This document shows, one piece after another, positions 60,731 to 64,000 of a DNA stretch of 64,000 nucleotides. Position 1 is the first letter of the stretch. Every line of letters starts with the position of its first letter. The notes beneath the pieces are model-generated. The model was not told the origin of the DNA, did not search any database, and worked only from the letters and a program-made list of their open reading frames with translations. The stretch comes from Pelethousia sp034928145. Its GTDB lineage: Bacteria > Bacillota > Clostridia > Christensenellales > CAG-138. Made by a program: the position numbers and the translations under genes. The stretch lies in assembly GCA_034928145.1 (NCBI GenBank), contig JAYFPE010000007.1:62001-126000 (forward strand), in the 5' to 3' direction.

Positions 60731-63118
60731 ATGCAGTACGGATATTTCGACAATGATTCCCGCGAATATGTGATCGATCGGGTGGATCTGCCCGTTTCCT
60801 GGACGAATTACATCGGCGTTGGCGAGATGTGCGGCGTGTTCAACCACACGGCCGGCGGCTATCTCTTTTGCGGCTCGCCCGAATACCACCGCATCACCCG
60901 CTTCCGGCCCAACGGCGTGCCTATGGACGGGCCGGGCCACTATGTTTACCTTCGGGATGAGGCCGACGGTGATTTTTGGAGCATCAGCTGGCAGCCTGTG
61001 GGCAAGCCGCTCGATGCGGCCCGCTATGCCTGCCGCCACGGCCTTTCCTACAGCAAATATAGCGCGCACTATAAAGGCATACACGCCGAGCAGACCCTCT
61101 TCGTGGCCATGGATGACCCGGTAGAGATCTGGGATGTGCGGCTGCGCAACGAGGGGGAGGAGCCGAGGGAACTGAGCGTGTTCAGCTATGCGGAGTTCTC
61201 CTTCCACCATATCGACATGGATAACCGCAATTTTCAGATGAGCCTCTATGCGGCCGGCTCCAGGTATGCGGGCGGGGTGATCGAGCACGACCTTTATTAT
61301 GAGGAGGATGGCTATCAGTTCTTCACGGCGGATTTTGACCCGGATGGCTTCGACTGCCTGCGGGATGCCTTTATCGGGCTCTACCGCACGGAGCGCAACC
61401 CCATTGCCGTGGAGCGCGGAGAATGTGCGGGGAGCTTTGAAAAGGGCGGCAACCATTGCGCCACGCTGCAAAAGCGCCTGCGCCTTGAACCGGGCGAAGA
61501 AGCGCGGCTCATCTTCCTTCTGGGCGAAGGTGGGATTGAGGCTGGCAAGGCCATGCGGGAGAAATATACGGCGGAGATGGTGGATGCGCAATTCGCCAAG
61601 CTGCACGCCTTCTGGGATGAAAAGCTGTCCAAACTTCGCGTAGATACCCCCAACCCGGGCATGAACGCCCTTTTGAATTGCTGGAATCTCTACCAAAGCG
61701 AGATCAACGTGCTGTTTTCCCGCTTTTCTTCCTTTATCGAGGTAGGCGGCCGCACGGGCCTTGGCTACCGCGATACCGCGCAGGACGCCATGTGCATCCC
61801 GCATGCGGAGCCGGAAACATGCAGGCGGCGCATCGTCGAATTGCTGCGCGCCCTCACAAAGGAAGGCTATGGCCTGCACCTGTTCGAACCCCGCTGGTTC
61901 GAGCCGGAACAGAAGGCCCAACCCTTCCAATCGCCCACAGTAGTGCCCACGCCGGATCAAAAAAGCCTGGTGCACGGCATAGGGGACGCCTGCGCGGACG
62001 ACGCCCTCTGGCTGATCGGCGCTATTGTCAACTACCTCAAAGAAACGGGCGAGCTGGCCTTTGTGGATGATGCGGTGACTTATGCGGATGGCGGCGTGGG
62101 CAGCGTATACGAGCACATGAAGCGCATCCTCGATTTTTCCGCCAGGCAGGTAGGCGTAAACGGCGTCTGCAAGGGCCTTCGGGCGGACTGGAACGATTGC
62201 CTCAACCTGGGCGGCGGCGAAAGCGCTATGGTTAGCTTTTTGCATTATTGGGCCCTGGCGCAGTTCGTGGAGCTGGCGGGCTTTTTAGGACGCAAGGAGG
62301 ATGTGGAAACATACGGCGCATTGGCGGCCAAGGTGAAGGATACGGCCGAGCGCGTGCTTTGGGATGGCGAATGGTACATCCGGGGCATTACCGCGGATGG
62401 GCGCCCCATCGGCACAGCGGCGGATCGCGAGGGCCGGGTGCATATGGAGAGCAATACCTGGGCCGTGCTTTCGGGCGCAGCCGCCCCGGAGCGGGGCAAG
62501 AAGGCCCTGACCGCCATTAAGAGATACCTTTTCACCCCCTATGGCCTGATGCTCAACGCGCCCCCCTATACCAAGCCGGATGACAGCATCGGCTTTGTGA
62601 CCAGGGTCTATCCCGGCCTTAAGGAAAACGGGGCCATCTTCTCCCATCCCAACCCTTGGGCATGGGCGGCGGCCTGCGTGCTGGGCGAGGGCGAAATGGC
62701 TATGGAGTTTTACGACGCCCTTTGTCCATTTAACCAAAACGACAAAATCGAGATTCGCCAGGCCGAGCCTTATAGCTATTGCCAGTTCGTGGTTGGCGAG
62801 GCGCACACCGCCTTTGGCCGGGCGCGCCACCCCTTTATGACGGGCACTGCCGGCTGGGCCTATTTTGCGGCTACCCAGTATATGCTGGGCGTGCGCCCGG
62901 GCTTTGACGGGCTGACGGTAGACCCCTGCGTGCCTGCCGGATGGAAGCGCTTCGCCCTGCGGCGGGTTTGGCGGGGCGGCGTTTATGAGATCGAGATCGA
63001 AAACCCAAAGGGTGTGCAAAAGGGCGTCGCCGCCCTCTATGCGGATGGGAAACAAGTGGAGAAGCTTCCTATTCTTAAGCCGGGTGAAACCTGCCATGCC
63101 CGGGCTGTGATGGGATGA
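60731..63118 (+). CDS. N,N'-diacetylchitobiose phosphorylase (GH94)
   Basis: A 795-residue phosphorylase that splits N,N'-diacetylchitobiose with phosphate into GlcNAc-1-phosphate and GlcNAc. Similarity to the Vibrio chitobiose phosphorylase, as I remember it, runs along the whole length: MQYGYFDNDSREYVI at the start, FIEVGGRTGLGYRDTAQDAM, the acid-catalyst region GLRADWNDCLNLGGGES (Asp near 489), and GWAYFAATQYMLGVRPGF at the end. Cellobiose phosphorylase is a less likely reading. GGAGGGCTCATCTTT precedes the ATG. No signal peptide is seen, so it acts in the cytoplasm. The mutase gene follows after 12 bp. Confidence 0.88.
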   Translation: MQYGYFDNDSREYVIDRVDLPVSWTNYIGVGEMCGVFNHTAGGYLFCGSPEYHRITRFRPNGVPMDGPGHYVYLRDEADGDFWSISWQPVGKPLDAARYACRHGLSYSKYSAHYKGIHAEQTLFVAMDDPVEIWDVRLRNEGEEPRELSVFSYAEFSFHHIDMDNRNFQMSLYAAGSRYAGGVIEHDLYYEEDGYQFFTADFDPDGFDCLRDAFIGLYRTERNPIAVERGECAGSFEKGGNHCATLQKRLRLEPGEEARLIFLLGEGGIEAGKAMREKYTAEMVDAQFAKLHAFWDEKLSKLRVDTPNPGMNALLNCWNLYQSEINVLFSRFSSFIEVGGRTGLGYRDTAQDAMCIPHAEPETCRRRIVELLRALTKEGYGLHLFEPRWFEPEQKAQPFQSPTVVPTPDQKSLVHGIGDACADDALWLIGAIVNYLKETGELAFVDDAVTYADGGVGSVYEHMKRILDFSARQVGVNGVCKGLRADWNDCLNLGGGESAMVSFLHYWALAQFVELAGFLGRKEDVETYGALAAKVKDTAERVLWDGEWYIRGITADGRPIGTAADREGRVHMESNTWAVLSGAAAPERGKKALTAIKRYLFTPYGLMLNAPPYTKPDDSIGFVTRVYPGLKENGAIFSHPNPWAWAAACVLGEGEMAMEFYDALCPFNQNDKIEIRQAEPYSYCQFVVGEAHTAFGRARHPFMTGTAGWAYFAATQYMLGVRPGFDGLTVDPCVPAGWKRFALRRVWRGGVYEIEIENPKGVQKGVAALYADGKQVEKLPILKPGETCHARAVMG

Positions 63119-63130
63119 AGGGAGACCTTG

Positions 63131-64000
63131 ATGATTAAATTCGGAACGGGCGGCTGGCGGGCCGTGATCGCGGATGGCTTTACCAAGGCCAATGTGCAGC
63201 GCTTGGCTGCCGGCCTGTGCGATATGATGAAGGCCGAGGGCGTGGCGGGGCAGGGCCTTTTGATCGGCTATGACAGGCGCTTCCTCTCGCGCGAAGCCGC
63301 GGAGTGGGCCGCCGAGGTGGCGGCCGGGGCCGGCGTGCCAGCGGCCATATTGCCGCGCGAAGCGCCTACGCCGCTCGTGATGTTCGGCGTGCGGGAATAT
63401 GGCTTCCCCTATGGCTTAATGGTGACGGCCAGCCATAACCCGGCCATTTATAACGGCGTTAAGGTATTCGTATCCGGCGGCCGGGACGCGTCTCAGGCTG
63501 TCACGGATAAGCTCGAGGGTTATATCGCCGCCCTGCGGGGCGATATCCCCTGCTCATCCCTTCAGGAGGCGGCCAAGCAGGGCCTCTACCGGGAAATGGA
63601 TCCCTTCAACGACTATATCGACAGCATCCTGGCCCTGGTGGATACAGAGGCCATCCGCAAGGCGCGGCTTAAGGTCGTGCTGGATCCGATGTACGGCGTG
63701 AGCCAAACCAGCCTGCGCACCATATTGATGACGGCCCGCTGCGATGTGACCGTGATCCATGAGCGGCGCGACACCCTCTTTGGCGGCAGGCTGCCCGCGC
63801 CCAATGTGGATACCCTGGGCAGCTTGGCTACGGCCGTGCGGGAGCAGAAGGCGGACATCGGCTTGGCGACAGACGGGGACGCGGACCGTATCGGCGTGAT
63901 CGACGACAACGGCCGTTTCGTGCACCCCAACAAGCTGCTGGTGATCCTCTATTATTACCTGCTGTGCTACCGGGGCTGGCGGGGGCCTGCCGTGCGCAAC
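63131..64000 (+). CDS. Phosphohexomutase (probable GlcNAc-1-P/glucose-1-P mutase), cut by the window end
   Basis: The first 290 codons are present. The enzyme begins MIKFGTGGWRAVIADGFT. The phosphoserine loop is VTASHNPAIYNGVK (Ser near 102) and the metal loop is LATDGDADRIGVID. It belongs to the alpha-D-phosphohexomutase family. Placed directly after chitobiose phosphorylase, it is well suited to convert GlcNAc-1-phosphate to GlcNAc-6-phosphate, although phosphoglucomutase activity is also possible. AAGGGAGACCTTG precedes the ATG. Confidence 0.88.
   Translation, partial: MIKFGTGGWRAVIADGFTKANVQRLAAGLCDMMKAEGVAGQGLLIGYDRRFLSREAAEWAAEVAAGAGVPAAILPREAPTPLVMFGVREYGFPYGLMVTASHNPAIYNGVKVFVSGGRDASQAVTDKLEGYIAALRGDIPCSSLQEAAKQGLYREMDPFNDYIDSILALVDTEAIRKARLKVVLDPMYGVSQTSLRTILMTARCDVTVIHERRDTLFGGRLPAPNVDTLGSLATAVREQKADIGLATDGDADRIGVIDDNGRFVHPNKLLVILYYYLLCYRGWRGPAVRN

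Noticed and set aside
60602..62245. A 547-codon open frame on the minus strand
   Set aside because: It is the antisense shadow of the chitobiose phosphorylase gene in GC-rich DNA. It has no ribosome binding site and a composition typical of shadow frames.

Overview
The window joins two unlike stretches of a Bacillota (Clostridia-type) genome. The right part, from about 22.7 kb to the end, is GC-rich. It carries ordinary chromosomal genes: two tRNA-Ser genes, argS, serS, tyrS, pckA, a SpoIIE-type phosphatase (so probably a spore former), DnaD/DnaI-like primosome genes, two tRNA-Met genes, carbohydrate ABC transport and chitobiose phosphorolysis. The left part, from 1 to about 22.7 kb, is visibly AT-richer and is an accessory island. 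Its left end holds genes typical of integrative conjugative elements (a DUF3825 protein, a Tn916 Orf7-like sigma factor and an Orf8-like HTH protein). Its right end abuts two tRNA-Ser genes and a cluster of five phased 11-bp iteron-like repeats. No integrase is visible.

The island is the most striking content. In about 20 kb it groups lipid and membrane genes. A leftward operon (8065 to 1456) encodes a radical SAM/SPASM-like enzyme, a CmpB-type membrane protein, a glycosyltransferase fused to a PlsC acyltransferase, a DegV fatty-acid-binding protein, a VTT/DedA protein and a PlsY-like acyltransferase. A divergent rightward operon (8257 to 13850) encodes a radical-SAM-like protein without the cluster cysteines, a CDP-alcohol phosphatidyltransferase, a SAM synthetase, an acyl-ACP-thioesterase-like protein, an AI-2E family protein and Lgt. 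Between the two operons lies a perfect 20-bp inverted repeat built from two operator-like boxes. Two further leftward operons follow. One has a TetR regulator and a DUF2974 lipase. The other is headed by a TetR gene with its own operator and encodes a phasin-like protein, a UbiB/AarF kinase, an HD protein, YidC and a GT4 glycosyltransferase. My inference is a horizontally acquired membrane-remodelling system, possibly making tail-to-tail coupled (membrane-spanning) or otherwise modified lipids, with its own SAM supply and its own copies of membrane-protein biogenesis factors.

The right part runs as follows. From 23.0 to 31.6 kb: a YugP-type protease, a sortase, argS, serS, a lipoprotein, DnaI/DnaD proteins and a protein resembling only the N-terminal domain of M1 peptidases. 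From 31.7 to 34.8 kb: a polar amino acid ABC transporter behind a lysine riboswitch. From 34.8 to 45.4 kb: a stress-type nucleotide-binding protein, a LOG family protein, SpoIIE, tyrS, a YigZ family protein, a surface protein, an acetyltransferase, an MFS transporter and pckA. From 45.6 to 48.4 kb: tRNAs, an AT-rich SRPBCC gene, a lipoprotein and two 50-residue proteins. From 48.4 to 58.2 kb: a sugar or sugar-acid uptake and oxidation operon ending in 6-phosphogluconate dehydrogenase and a GntR regulator. From 58.4 to 64 kb: an aldo/keto reductase, an orphan AraC-type response regulator, chitobiose phosphorylase and a hexose-phosphate mutase cut by the window end.

All calls were made by reading the sequence. 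No database search was run. Start sites were chosen from visible ribosome binding sites, and several differ from the longest open frame.
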